Notes: a model not told the origin generated them from the sequence alone. DNA of 64,000 nt from Cordylochernes scorpioides (GCA_030710605.1 CP092863.1:106874099-106938098); one strand, 5' to 3'; shown: positions 50,491 to 61,078, counted from the first letter of the stretch. Numbers and translations: made by a program.

Positions 50491-51504
50491 ATGAGAGGCT
50501 CCCCTATGGGCAGCCCTCTTTCCACAATAGCAGCTGAGATTGTTATGTCTAATCTGGACCGGTGGTTAGTTTCCCATAATCATTTGGGGATCGAGATGTG
50601 GTCGAGGTACGTTGACGACATTTTTTGCCTCCATCGTGATACCGACCATCTCCCCATACTCACGGTTTTAAACTCATACCATCATGATCTCCCTTTTACT
50701 CACAACCCATCCTGTTTTAATTGCATCCCGTTTTTAGACGTTTTAGTCATCAACATTAATGGCACTTTTCAGACCACCGTATTTCGCAAGCCTAACTTCA
50801 CTCCCTCCTATTTACACTTTTTATCACATGCCCCGGTTTCTCACAAAATCTCCACGGTAAAAACTCTCTCCAAACGGGTATATACTCATTGTTCCCTTGC
50901 CTTATTTAGAACGATCGAGAAGCGTACCGTTTACACCCATCTTTTATCCGCCGGTTACCCTCATAATTTTATTGACCGCCATTTTTACGTTCCGAACCAC
51001 AAAAAAGTTACACCTCCGCTGTATAAAAACGTCTGTGTCCTTCCTTTTTCGACCACGAACTCTGATATTGCGTTATTTTTACGAAAATTCGGTATTCGCA
51101 CGTTTTTCAAAAATTCGCCTTCTCTAGAAGCATCCTTACGGCACCCCATAACAAAAAGCTCCATCAAACTTAACCCTCTATCCCTCAATAACGGCATCTA
51201 TAAAATATCATGCAACGATTGTGAGCAATGCTACATTGGTGAAACTGGTCGAACCATCGCCACTAGAATCCGCGAACACAACCGTAATATACGTTCCAAA
51301 GATCGAAAATCTCTCATCTTTCAACACATGGCAGATTTCGACCATTTCTTTAATTTAGACGATACGATTTCTGTATACAGGGATATTGGAAACAAGTACC
51401 AACGCTTGGTTCTGGAAGCACTGGTGTCCAACTGTACTCCCAGTTTTAACCGGAAGATTGATCTCCCACCGCAATATACAATATTTTACGGCCTCACTCG
51501 CTGA
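50491..51504 (+). CDS. PLE protein, RT C-terminal part and GIY-YIG nuclease (unit A, 5'-truncated)
   Basis: An intact 337-codon frame starting at an internal Met in the RT palm. RT: RGSPMGSPLS, then RYVDDIF with the catalytic pair at residues 42-43, FLDVLV and FRKPNFT. Nuclease: NGIYKISC at about 234-241, CNDCEQCYIGETGR (Cys pair, YIG at 248-250, Arg254), RIREH at 259-263 and LEA with a probable catalytic Glu at 309. PLE proteins reverse transcribe at a nick made by the GIY-YIG domain. The fingers and N-terminal domain are missing because the copy begins at 50484. Unit B has the same end. Confidence 0.9.
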   Translation: MRGSPMGSPLSTIAAEIVMSNLDRWLVSHNHLGIEMWSRYVDDIFCLHRDTDHLPILTVLNSYHHDLPFTHNPSCFNCIPFLDVLVININGTFQTTVFRKPNFTPSYLHFLSHAPVSHKISTVKTLSKRVYTHCSLALFRTIEKRTVYTHLLSAGYPHNFIDRHFYVPNHKKVTPPLYKNVCVLPFSTTNSDIALFLRKFGIRTFFKNSPSLEASLRHPITKSSIKLNPLSLNNGIYKISCNDCEQCYIGETGRTIATRIREHNRNIRSKDRKSLIFQHMADFDHFFNLDDTISVYRDIGNKYQRLVLEALVSNCTPSFNRKIDLPPQYTIFYGLTR

Positions 51505-51835
51505 TATGTTTCTGGGTTTTATTGTTATTTACGGTTTAATTTTTATCTCCGTGTTTTGCCTTCAGGTTTAATTTTTATCTCCGTTTTTTGCCTCTATTTC
51601 TCACACAGAGTTTGTTTTATTTTTATTTGTAAATATGCAAATTCCCCTTTCGAATCTTCAGTATGTAAAATTCCTTATTCCTTGCGCGTATATATGTAAA
51701 TATTTTCGCTTATAAATATGGCACTTCTTTGTCTACACTTGTATAAGACCTGAAGAAGGGCAGTTGCTGCCTGAAAGCTCGTCGTGTTCTATTAAAGAAT
51801 CTTACCACGTTACCCTGTTTTTCCTTTGAATCTTA
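51505..51835 (+). repeat. PLE 3' UTR / pseudo-LTR between units
   Basis: Non-coding. Shared with 54209-54534 and, inverted, with 50216-50480. Holds the hammerhead at 51747-51783 and ends TTTTTCCTTTGAA. Confidence 0.85.
51747..51783 (+). ncRNA. PLE hammerhead ribozyme (unit A junction)
   Basis: GAC (51747-51749), core CTGAAGA (51750-51756), stem II with GGCAG/CTGCC around TTG (51757-51772), GAAA (51773-51776), self-complementary AGCU (51776-51779), C as UH residue (51780), GTC (51781-51783) pairing with GAC. Hammerheads in PLE pseudo-LTRs are established; this short stem III type is expected to act in dimeric RNA. Confidence 0.78.
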
Positions 51836-51847
51836 TAGCGTGGCGAT

Positions 51848-54208
51848 ATGATGTCTGATCCTAACCTTGAATATCTTGCCTTTTATAAGCGGCAGCTGAA
51901 CAAGAAGTCTTTGCAGCTCGCCCGTTGGCGCTGTCATCTTGCCTTTAACCTAAAATGTTCCCAGGCCTCCTTCATACCACCCTCTCTTAGGATTAGGGAT
52001 CCAGTACAAAACCATTACTCCGCTGCAATTATACACAGAACCGAAGAACAGCTTCTTAACTCGAGAATTAGAGGCTCCCGTGCTATGATCCGTTTTTTAC
52101 AAAAAACCATCAGAGGTCTGCTTTGCCTGCTCTCTCCCAGAATCCCTTCCAATGATCTCGGCTCTCTTGTACAAGGCATAACCGCCCGAGTTAAACTTCA
52201 GAACTCTGAGATTGAACTCCGGCACCAGAGGAAGCTGGAATTCTGGCACGTGAAATATGGTTTTCCCTTGCGCACCCCGCTCCCCCTCTGAAGATACCAT
52301 TGTTAACCTAACCGACATCGTATTTTCAGACAAGCAGATATCCCTACTAGAGAAAGGCCTTAGTTTTCGGTTGCCCAATGAACCTGATCTTTTATACACG
52401 ATTAGCTGTATTGAATCTTCCCTCCAGCACCAGTCCCACACAGACAAACATCACATCCGTTCTACCATAGCCAACAAACTTCTTGCTGCTTACAAGAGTT
52501 CTTCATCTCGCTCCAATTCCGTCAAGAGCGATCTTGCCTCCTTGAAAGCCCTCAAGAGCCATCATGATATCCTCATCACTAAATCAGATAAGGGCTCACA
52601 AGTAGTTGTGTTAAAAGTTGATGATTACAAGAAGAAAATGTCTGATATCCTTTCAGACTCCGATACCTTCCAAGAGATTTCACCTGAACGTGTTTGTGCT
52701 ATTTCTGGTGCCTACAAATCATCACTCGGATTGCTCAGAAGAAACGAATGCATTACTCCCGATCAGTTCCAGCAGTTTACCTCCAATCTTTCCAGGGTTC
52801 CATATATATATATGGCCTACCAAAAACCCATAAGCCCAGTGTCCCCCTTAGACCCATAGTTGCTTACCATCTGTCACCCGCCTTACCGCTAGCCAAATAC
52901 CTTTCTAGCCTTCTAAAACCCCTGGTCAAAACTCATAATCTTTACTCGGTACAAGATCCATCTGAATTTTTTACAAGATTAAAGAATGTCCCCCAACCTC
53001 GTGGTCTCACCATGTCGACTTTTGACGTGACATCACTCTTTCTGTGCCTCCAGCATTCTCTGATCATAGATGGCCTTGAGCAACTTCTTTCTTCTTCCAC
53101 TCTTCCTAGTAATGATCAAAAAACCATCTTGGATCTATTCACCATCTGCCTTGACATGAATGCTTTAGAATTCAATGGCTGTTTCTTTGTACAGATGAGA
53201 GGCTCCCCTATGGGCAGCCCTCTTTCCACAATAGCAGCTGAGATTGTTATGTCTAATCTGGACCGGTGGTTAGTTTCCCATAATAATTTGGGGATCGAGA
53301 TGTGGTCGAGGTACGTTGACGACATTTTTTGCCTCCATCGTGATACCGACCATCTCCCCATACTCACGGTTTTAAACTCATACCATCATGATCTCCGTTT
53401 TACTCACAACCCATCCTGTTTTAATTGCATCCCGTTTTTAGACGTTTTAGTCATCAACACTAATGGCACTTTTCAGACCACCGTATTTCGCAAGCCTAAC
53501 TTCACTCCCTCCTATTTACACTTTTTATCACATGCCCCGGTTTCTCACAAAATCACTACGGTAAAAACTCTCTCCAAACGGGTATATACTCATTGTTCCC
53601 TTGCCTTATTTAGAACGATCGAGAAGCGTACCGTTTACACCCATCTTTTATCTGCCGGTTACCCTCATAATTTTATTGACCGCCATTTTTACGTTCCGAA
53701 CCACAAAAAAGTTACACCTCTGCTGTATAAAAACGTCTGTGTCCTTCCTTTTTCGACCACGAACTCTGATATTGCGTTATTTTTACGAAAATTCGGTATT
53801 CGCACGTTTTTCAAAAATTCGCCTTCCCTAGAAGCATCCTTACGGCACCCCATAACAAAAAGCTCCATCAAACTTAACCCTCTATCCCTCAATAACGGCA
53901 TCTATAAAATATCATGCAACGATTGTGAGCAATGCTACATTGGTGAAACTGGTCGAACCATCGCCACTAGAATCCGCGAACACAACCGTAATATACGTTC
54001 CAAAGATCGAAAATCTCTCATCTTTCAACACATGGCAGATTTCGACCATTCCTTTAATTTAGACGATACGATTTCTGTATACAGGTATATTGGAAACAAG
54101 TACCAACGCTTGGTTCTGGAAGCACTGGTGTCCAACTGTACTCCCAGTTTTAACCGGAAGATTGATCTCCCACCGCAATATACAATATTTTACGGCCTCA
54201 CTCGCTGA
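51848..54208 (+). pseudogene. PLE protein, full-length unit B with two frame breaks
   Basis: Three overlapping frames join to one PLE protein. N-terminal part 51848-52291 (MMSDPNLEYLAFYKRQ, a basic domain). The frame shifts by one base near 52262-52275, at TGGTTTTCCC, where the text should continue ...FPCAPRSPSEDT. The second part ends at 52859 after a break in a CATATATATATATGG microsatellite near 52801-52814; the third part reads IYGLPKTHKPSVPLRPIVA, the classic PLE RT motif, then FDVTSLF (first Asp), RGSPMGSPLS, RYVDDIF, and the GIY-YIG domain to 54208. Both breaks are small indels; otherwise the copy looks fresh. Confidence 0.9.
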
Positions 54209-54450
54209 TATGTTTCTGGGTTTTATTGTTATTTACGGTTTAATTTTTATCTCCGTGTTTTGCCTTCAGGTTTAATTTTTATCTCCGTTTTTTGCCTCTA
54301 TTTCTCACACAGAGTTTGTTTTATTTTTATTTGTAAATATGCAAATTCCCCTTTCCAATCTTCAGTATGTAAAATTCCTTATTCCTTGCGCGTATATATG
54401 TAAATATTTTCGCTTATAAATATGGCACTTCTTTGTCTACACTTGTATAA

Positions 54451-54487
54451 GACCTGAAGAAGGGCAGTTGCTGCCTGAAAGCTCGTC
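54451..54487 (+). ncRNA. PLE hammerhead ribozyme (unit B 3' end)
   Basis: Identical in all core parts to 51747-51783: GAC, CTGAAGA, GGCAG/CTGCC stem, GAAA, GCTC, GTC. Confidence 0.78.
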
Positions 54488-54546
54488 GTGTTCTATTAAA
54501 GAATCTTACCACGTTACCCTGTTTTTCCTTTGAATATTTAATTTGA

Positions 54547-55170
54547 TTTAATTTGCTTATATTTTCTTTTATATGTAAATAGGATGTGTGTGTTATAATT
54601 AAATTGAAACTGCCCCTTCTTATGATTATTTTTATTTCTTTTTCCAGGTGTTCATATGCTTTTTTATGTGTAAATTTATATATTCTTATTATATATATAT
54701 ATTTTTATTATAGTATTTGATATGAAAAAAATAGTACGAATTGAGAGATTGTACTAGGTTTAAAAAAATCAACAAATAGTTGATATTTATTCCAACAAAT
54801 GGCGCAAGCCATCAGCAACCTTTAGTTAAATGACCAGGAGATACCTTTTTTTTATAAGTATATAATATATATTATAAATATGGTATGTATTTGGTTATAT
54901 ACTCGTATTTCTCTTACTATAATATTTAAAATACTTTTAAAAAGTATTTTAAAAAAAGGTTTATTTTCCAATTTATTAACATTGGCAAGCCTTCGAGTTA
55001 AAACTCTTCCACAGGTGTTTCTATCACGCGATGGAATATGACAATATATTCATTATTACCAATTTACTAAATTTGACTCCAATTATTCAATCGATACAAA
55101 GAATTTCATGGAACAAAAATCTAGGGCAGACAAGTTCACCTTTATATTAAACGGTAAACAATTCTCTCTA
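54547..55170. other. AT-rich DNA with family B fragment and hammerhead remnant
   Basis: A short family B end (GTTGATATTTATTCC, GGCGCAAGCCATCAGCAAC) lies near 54775-54855. On the minus strand near 54970-55025 CACCTGTGGA, AGAG/CTC stem and GAAGGCTT is a hammerhead with A6 and A15.1 changed. No gene. Confidence 0.4.
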
Positions 55171-55173
55171 CCT

Positions 55174-55245
55174 GCCGTGATCGTCTAGTGGTTAGGACAT
55201 TAAGTTGTGGCCGAAATAACCCAGGTTCGAATCCTGGTCACTGCA
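55174..55245 (+). tRNA. tRNA-His-like (GTG), probably a pseudogene
   Basis: GCCGTGATCGTCTAGTGG and GGTTCGAATCC match eukaryotic tRNA-His over both promoter boxes, and the anticodon loop TTGTGGC keeps GTG. A T9 run follows, a good terminator. But the anticodon stem has two mismatches (A-A and A-G) and acceptor pair 3-70 is C-T, so folding is impaired. Likely a tRNA-His pseudogene or a tRNA-derived insertion. Confidence 0.7.
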
Positions 55246-55451
55246 CTTTTTTTTTAAATGTTTGTATAGAGTCTCTCTCTCTTTCTCTGTTGATAGCCAG
55301 TGTAAATATTTGTATTTTTTTGTATATATGCAAATTATATCTTTGATTTATATTTGTTGGCGGATGTTTTAGAAGAATTTTTGATGATTTGCATTTGTTT
55401 AGATAGATTCATTTTTCTAATTTTCTTTTTTAATCGATGTAGATAGTTAAG
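55246..55451. other. AT-rich spacer
   Basis: Nothing recognised. Confidence 0.4.
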
Positions 55452-55640
55452 ATGGGATTTAAAAGTCATTTGGTTCAGTCGCTGTGTGGTTGTTGCCAAG
55501 ATATAGGCTTCCTTCTTGAGGAACACGTGAACCCAACCCCTGGAAAGTTGCGTATTGCATTGGATCTACGCGGTCCCAACACTCTCTTTCAAAATATTGT
55601 TTCTACTTTCATTGGTTTATTCAGAAACTTTACAGCGTAG
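55452..55640 (+). CDS. Small ORF of unknown nature (62 aa)
   Basis: ATG to TAG frame beginning MGFKSHLVQSLCGCCQ with a balanced composition unlike its AT-rich flanks. No domain recognised, no splice or poly(A) signal I can tie to it. It may be a remnant exon or chance. Confidence 0.2.
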   Translation: MGFKSHLVQSLCGCCQDIGFLLEEHVNPTPGKLRIALDLRGPNTLFQNIVSTFIGLFRNFTA

Positions 55641-55849
55641 AAATTAATTCTATTTTGACGTAGGAGATATACGCCTTTATTTTTAATATTCTATTAGATG
55701 GTTAGAATATACCTCTAGGTTTACCTCAATGTTTAAATTGTTGATTGGGAATGATCTATTTGTTTCGCTAATATAGGAGATAGGAAAAGGTCCTGCAGAG
55801 ATAGAATAGACACTGTTTACCGCACACTTTTCTGTTTACGTATAATACT

Positions 55850-56145
55850 ATTTCTCCTACTGTCCTTATATTACAATGATAAAAAATATATTGCGAGGGC
55901 CTGGCCTCGAGAGGTTTTACCTTTTTAATCTAACCATACCGCTTCAAAAACAGTATTACGCAATATTCTGTTCAAATATACAGGGCTCTTTAGAAGGATT
56001 CTTTGTTAAGGGTTTTAAAGAAACACTAAGCTTTGAATACTTTAGAAATATAAATTCATAGACAAAACTTAAGGAAGTGGAAACTCTTTGATGCCGTCGG
56101 CAGTTATTTTTTATCAACATAGTATATCCCGCAATTGCCAAAATT
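55850..56145. other. Family G-like remnant and AT-rich DNA
   Basis: TTCTCCTACTGTCCTTATATT and GCGAGGGCCTGGCC echo family G but the centre is lost. No gene. Confidence 0.35.
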
Positions 56146-56545
56146 TCAGAAACTTACAAGTGTGCTATAGCCCTGTTGGTTACTTGCACTCATTGCTAGG
56201 GTTTGGAATTTAGCAAGTTTTTCCAAAATCGCTTTATTAGGTACCGCTCAACAAGAGCAACCTAGTTTATGATAATTGAAACAATGAATAATATATGAAG
56301 GTTATTCCCCTAATAAAATAAAATGTTAACGTGGGATTCAATCCCGGTTCATGGCTGTCGGGAATCGAGGGTGTTACCCATTCGTCCACTGACTTTTTTT
56401 TTTTTTTTAGAATTTAGCATGAAATGGGGGCCATTAGAGCAATAGTTAGAAAAATCAGAAATAGATGTCAAATGCGAAATTCGTTATCAGGTCGTGGATG
56501 TGGAAATTCGAATGTTTATACCTCTGCTCCAACGAACCCTCCTTG
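56146..56545 (-). mobile_element. Old SINE family 1 copies, one nested
   Basis: A worn body (TTACTTGCACTCATTGCTAGGG) and head (CAATTCGCATTTG... region near 56470-56540) frame an inner block with a second tRNA-like head at about 56326-56396 (minus strand GTCAGTGGACGAATGG, B-box-like GGGATTGAATCCC) and another TACCGCTCAACAAGAGCAAC block near 56245. Nesting order is uncertain. Confidence 0.45.
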
Positions 56546-56870
56546 TTGGTCTTACTATAAAGAAAAAAGAAGCCGTTGAAGAGAATGTAGCTAGAAAGAT
56601 AGCCTTCTAAATGTAAAATAAAAGATACTCGTTGTTAAAGTTCATTTTATAGACTCTTAATAAATTCACTTATCAATTCGATAAAATAATCCCTTGAATT
56701 AATATTAAAATAAGAACATTAGGTCTCCAGGGAAAAGTTTATTTTTAAAATATTTTTATTTAAAAATATCTCGAGCTTTCGGGCAAGTACGCCCTTCTAT
56801 GGGAGAAATATTTTGCATACGTAATACGCCAATAAAATAAGATTTAAACTTAAATAAAGTCCTTTAGTTG
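56546..56870. other. Unclassified DNA with PLE-type hammerhead remnant
   Basis: Near 56762-56812, minus strand: stem I TTTCTC/GAGA, core CCATAGA (three changes), GGGC/GCCC stem II and GAAAGCTC. It is a decayed PLE-type hammerhead. Confidence 0.45.
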
Positions 56871-57135
56871 TTTACATTTGTTTCAAGGTATAATCAACGC
56901 GGGCTTCTGTTGCACGTTCTTCACTTGGGGGTTATGGGGTGGGCTCAGAGAATATAATGTTATAAACTTCCGGAATATCTATTCTTCTGTTAATGCTATT
57001 GTGCTTTCTGGATATGATGGATTCTATTATAAGTCTCTGTAGTCTCTATTGGGGATGTTGGAGTAATGGGTCTTTGGTTCTGATAGGGAGAAGGAATGGC
57101 CCGTTTCTCTTATATGTTTTATACTTTTTCCCTGG
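56871..57135 (-). pseudogene. PLE nuclease C-terminal remnant, third subfamily
   Basis: The minus-strand text with EPKTHYSNIP and later ALTEE, IFRKFI, parallels the plus-strand remnant at 59452-59735 (EPKTHYSNILKKQQ, SINRRIDIPQIY). Frames are broken and stops present. A dead 3' piece. Confidence 0.5.
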
Positions 57136-57179
57136 AGGCTTTATGTTTTTATTTTAAAATTCACTTCTCGCAACTATAA

Positions 57180-57850
57180 TGGTTTATATGATACATTAGC
57201 GTGCCATCTGTTATGATAATTCGAAACTATTATAGACGCGTATGATTCTTTCAAAAATTAAACAAATTTCTCTACTGCCCTTATTTTTTTTTTATTTCAA
57301 CACACAAACGCGATATCCCGGCTAGGGATAATTGCGTCGATTTACATTATTTTTAAACAGAAATAGTTATAAAAATTTTACAAAAAAAAAAAAACAAAAA
57401 AAAGTAATCGAAATAAAAAGAGAAAAAAAAATATATATATATATATTAGGAACCTGAACCTTTCAGGTTTGAAAGAAAATCATAAATAGATTTACAAAAA
57501 TAGTTAAACTTATGATAATTCTCTCTGCTATTTAAAAATTGATATAGATCTATAACATTATTTATTGTCTGTTGTCTAGCGGTGAAGAAGAGTGGGTATT
57601 CCAGCAGTAGGTGTCTCGAGTCCTGGAATTCGTTGCCACAATGACAGCTAGAGTCTTCAATCGCGCCAATTTTCTACTGCCCTTACTGAAATGACAAATT
57701 TAATGGGAAGGCCTGGCTCATCAGTGGTGAACCCTCCACCCCCCACCACTGATGAGCCATGCCCTCCCATTAATTTTTCATTGCCCTAAGGGCAGAAGAA
57801 TATTTTTTAAATAGAATTATACGGGTCTATCATAGTTTCGAATTCTCATA
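57180..57850. repeat. Foldback family G copy split by a LINE tail
   Basis: Left outer arm (ATTCGAAACTATTATAGACG) to 57283, then the LINE insertion, then GCCTGGCTCATCAGTGGTGA and CCACTGATGAGCCATGCCC and the right outer arm to about 57845. Confidence 0.75.
57284..57671 (-). mobile_element. 5'-truncated R1-like LINE with 13-bp target duplication
   Basis: TCTACTGCCCTTA flanks it at 57271-57283 and 57672-57684. The minus-strand coding end reads SSCHCGNEFQDSRHLLLEY, matching the C-terminal knuckle of the LINE at 23.6 kb, with the last Cys replaced by Tyr, followed by a UTR with ACGCGATATCCCGGC-like text and a T-rich (A-rich on minus) tail. A different subfamily from the 23.4-kb element. Confidence 0.82.
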
Positions 57851-58425
57851 TAATGGTTTATATTTTTCTCTTCTTTCGTGGATAGCTATCAGAGGACTGA
57901 CAATGGGGAAATACACAATAGGGTTAGGATACCATTGTTGAAATTAGAAACAAATTTATTTTCAATTTGTAGAACCTCATTAAAATGCGTCCTTGGTTGA
58001 ATTAGCTCAAAGTAATTGACTGAAGGTTTCATTGTTCACACCGGGGGAGCAGCCGTGGAGCTCCTAAGGATATTGTGAAGGGTGAATAGGGCGCTAGATC
58101 AGGGGATTAGGGGGGACTTTGTTTAACTCCCCCTTCTCTTGTTTGTGTTGTATCTGATACCTACTTTGAATAGCACACTACAACCTCCCCCTGAGCACAA
58201 ATCCTCTTCACACCTTTTACAAATTTATAAATAGCCGAAAATAAAGCGAATTTCGCATTTTTTATATAACATAAGACATTATATCGTGGATAGAAACGTA
58301 AATTTTGATAACTTTGGTAATATTTCGATTAGCAGAACGCCATTCATCTTTAAAGTAAACAACGTCATAATGGACAAGTAAAACATGAAATAAACACTTT
58401 GCAGTACCTTGTAATTATATGTATA
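57851..58425. other. Unclassified DNA
   Basis: No gene or known repeat seen. Confidence 0.4.
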
Positions 58426-58822
58426 CTAGCCGAATGACCCGGGCAACGCCCGTGTTTTACCCGATTGAATGTTTTGATTCAAATACTATTTGTTACAATT
58501 ATAAATTGGCGCCTTATATAAATGCATATGTTAGTTAATAACTATAGCCTATGTGCTTTATCTGTCTATGTACTGTTGGCTTCCGTAGGCGTCTCTTACT
58601 GGGAAAAAGAAAGAGAGGATTCCATTTGGTTATTAACTAATATATGCATTTATTTAAGGAGCGACCCGCTCCAACACAATGGTTACAAAAACGAAAAAGC
58701 GAGTGGGGGGGTCAAAGGTGGCGTGATCGTAGCCGACCAATAGGAGGGCGCCATTCCAAAAAAAAAAAGCTAACGGTGACAGAGATGACTGATGAAGAAT
58801 GACGCTCGTAACTGTATATAGA
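58426..58822 (-). mobile_element. Non-autonomous Helitron (397 bp)
   Basis: Minus strand: starts TCTATATACAGTTACGAGCG, ends hairpin CGGGCGTTGCCCG, GGTCATTCGG, CTAG, with T as 3' flank. Same family as 21248 and 35463. Confidence 0.78.
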
Positions 58823-59228
58823 ATACCTTCTACAGACCTATAAGCTTATGTCCATAGGTTTCACTAAACACTCCTAAACTGCCTTCCATAGTAAATACAT
58901 GGTATATCCCAAACCAATCCAATACAATAGTAGAGCCGTCTAGAGATTAATTTGGCGAAACCGCTTAGAGGGTTCACTACTACTGAATCAAGCCCTCTCA
59001 TTCAATAACTTATATCATTGCAGTAAGGTCTGTAGAGATAATAATTGATGATATTATTGAAAAGAAACGCATTGCCAGTTAATTTATTTGTTACAAATTT
59101 TATCGATATATGGCAATTGAATTTTATAAATTTAATTTACTTTGCAGTATCTTGTTTGCCGTCTACCTATTAAAATATTGGGTAAAATATAAACTACACT
59201 CATAGACGAAACTTAAAGCAGTGGAAAG
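58823..59228. repeat. Foldback family G arm and spacer
   Basis: TTTGGCGAAACCGC then a worn CTGATGA region and TCATTGCAGTAAGGTCTGTA near 58945-59035. The rest is AT-rich. Confidence 0.5.
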
Positions 59229-59405
59229 TGATGATGTTGTTGTTGTTGTGTCCAATAAAGAGCCTCAGATATCTCTGTACATCTCTATCACAGCAATGTT
59301 CTCTATCTTGGGTGTGTATACTGTATTGTTGTTGTTGTTGTCGTGTCCAATGAAGAGCCTCAGATATCTCCGTACATCTCTATCACAACAATGTTCTCTA
59401 TCTGA
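59229..59405 (-). repeat. Tandem duplicate of an I-like LINE 3' end
   Basis: Two copies, about 105 bp apart, of GTGTCCAAT(A/G)AAGAGCCTCAG next to GTTGTTGTTGT. On the minus strand this equals the 3' coding end of the I-like LINE at 31815-31850 (ACATCTGAGGCTCTTTATTG, then CAACAACAA). Confidence 0.7.
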
Positions 59406-59451
59406 AAGTGATGAGGTATATGATTATATACTAAAGATATTGAATGCACAA

Positions 59452-59735
59452 ATGCAAAACCAAATATGTAGGTAGAACTTGAATATAAGAATATCAGAAC
59501 AAAAACGAAAATTCGACACAGTCAAGACAATAGATCTTTAGTATACCAACATATAAGAGAACCAGGTCATTCCTCCTCCCTTTCAGAACCAAAGACCCAT
59601 TACTCCAACATCCTCAAAAAACAACAGATACTTATCATAGAATCCATGATATCCAGAAAGCACAATAGCATTAACAGAAGAATAGACATTCCGCAAATTT
59701 ATAATATAGCATTCCCTGAACCCACCCCATAACTT
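59452..59735 (+). pseudogene. PLE GIY-YIG nuclease remnant, third subfamily
   Basis: CKTKYVGRT starts the YIG half of the nuclease; after frame changes come SLVYQHIREPGHSS, EPKTHYSNILKKQQ and HNSINRRIDIPQIYNI before a stop. The order matches the PLE nuclease end at 51.2-51.5 kb. Stops and shifts show it is dead. Confidence 0.6.
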
Positions 59736-59929
59736 GCAAAAAGAATAATTCCCTCTGAATAGCAATAATGAACACCAGATGCACATCTCTGTAATAATAA
59801 CTACGGCTTGACATGTAATCTTCGCTTCCTTAGTTATATCCCAGAAGTCTATCTTTGTTTGTTTGTTCCTTTATTTAACATATATATTTTGGATAATTTT
59901 ACCGCCATTTGTATAATAATTGAAATATA
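59736..59929. other. Spacer
   Basis: No gene or known repeat seen. Confidence 0.4.
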
Positions 59930-60008
59930 CATATATTTTAAAATAGAGCAATCCATAAATAAATCTTTAATTAAAAAGGCATATATTGAATCAAAATATC
60001 ATTTATTT

Positions 60009-60050
60009 TACTAATTTTTCTGTTGGCTAACGCCAACCTTTCTCAAAGTA
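60009..60050 (-). ncRNA. Hammerhead-type ribozyme, family C, left arm of copy 2
   Basis: Minus strand: stem I TACT, core TTGAGAA, spare A, stem II GGTTGGC...GCCAAC, GAAA, then AAT, T as UH, and AGTA which pairs perfectly with TACT. Again U3 and A8. Stem III is imperfect here (A15.2 faces A16.2). Confidence 0.5.
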
Positions 60051-60149
60051 CTATGTATTATAACATATTAATGTTTGTCATCAACAACTTAATTCTATTG
60101 ACGTTATGTGGCGCTGAGTTTGTTGTTGACACACATTAATATGTTATAA

Positions 60150-60192
60150 TACCTTGATAAAGGTTGGCTTTCAGCCAACTGAAATATTGGTA
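60150..60192 (+). ncRNA. Hammerhead-type ribozyme, family C, right arm of copy 2
   Basis: Stem I TACC (60150-60153) pairs with GGTA (60189-60192); core TTGATAA (60154-60160), spare A, stem II GGTTGGC-tttca-GCCAACT, GAAA (60181-60184), AUAU, U as UH. U3/A8 as in the other copies. Confidence 0.6.
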
Positions 60193-60245
60193 AAATAATG
60201 ATTTTTGATCCAATATATGTCTTTTTAATTAAAGATATATATATA

Positions 60246-61078
60246 TGTAATGAAATGAGAATTCCAGTAGCTTTTGTAGAGATCCTGTCGACTACTGAAA
60301 TAATGTTGAAGTCCTGGTAGCTCTTGTTGTACTGTGTTGACCAAGAGGAACAGTCAGGATGTAGAGTTTTCCAGTACCTCTCTGCACCTTGGAAGACCTT
60401 TAAAAGTTCTCACAAAATACAGGCAGTCGTGGTCGAGGCAGAGTGGAAAAGCTTGGGGATATCCACACAAAAAACGAAGACACAGTTGCACTAAGAAAGT
60501 TCCGTAAACAGATAAAAAGTTGAGCTAGTAAGGCAAGATGGAGATAGACGAGTTCTTCCTAACTACATGTTGGATGAGATCGACATAACATACGACATAC
60601 GACCGACGCGGCTTGCACTAAGGGTGAACTAAACAAAACTGTACTGAACTGACAGAACTGTCAAGAGACTGTAAGGTGATGATTTATAGGTTAAAGACGG
60701 GGCGACCTTATGTGACAGGGGCGTTTGAGAAAGGGCGCCTTTACCTGTCCAGGTGTGAGAGGGGTCTCTGCATTCCACCACATGTGACAGTGTGGGTGGC
60801 CTGTCGTGGGAACTGTGAATCTACCTGATTTATGACTTCCATCTTTAGACTCTGTTGTTTTGGCAATACTATATGTTCGATCTCTGCCCTAGCTCAACTC
60901 TTAAATCCATTACAGAGATTATTTATTTATCCACTTTGTACAAAGTACATTACATATGGTGATGCAATGACACAGATTAATCATGCGCATAATTATTTAT
61001 AGATGTGTCTCTATATACAACATGACAATCTTATTATGAGTTATATACACAGTATGGGGTTGTTGGTTTAAATTACCA
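60246..61078 (-). repeat. LTR, family B, 3' LTR of the large element at 61.1 kb
   Basis: Minus strand: starts TGGTAATTTAAACC, ends TTTCATTACA, 833 bp, right beside an (AT)n tract. Its start abuts a GGGCCCATC tract at 61081, like the tract before the 3' LTRs of the other large elements. GTCGACAGGAT occurs near 60283. Confidence 0.75.

Larger units (their letters stand above)
50216..54534 (+). mobile_element. Tandem Penelope-like element (PLE) with inverted 5' segment
   Basis: Layout: an inverted copy of the unit junction (50216-50480, complement of about 51590-51856), a 5'-truncated unit (from 50484), its 3' UTR, a second, full-length unit (51836-54534). A 12-bp duplication TATTTAATTTGA flanks the whole. 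Tandem units with a partial inverted copy at the 5' end are typical of PLEs. Each unit junction carries a hammerhead. The two units differ at few positions, so they are young. Confidence 0.92.
59930..60240. repeat. Foldback family C, second copy, hammerhead in each arm
   Basis: The ends AATCTTTAATTAAAAAGGCA and GCCTTTTTAATTAAAG-like complement close the hairpin. Each arm has a hammerhead-type core (60009-60050 minus, 60150-60192 plus). Confidence 0.75.

Noticed and set aside
55174-55245. Working tRNA-His gene
   Set aside because: Two anticodon-stem mismatches and one acceptor mismatch make folding doubtful; listed as a probable pseudogene.
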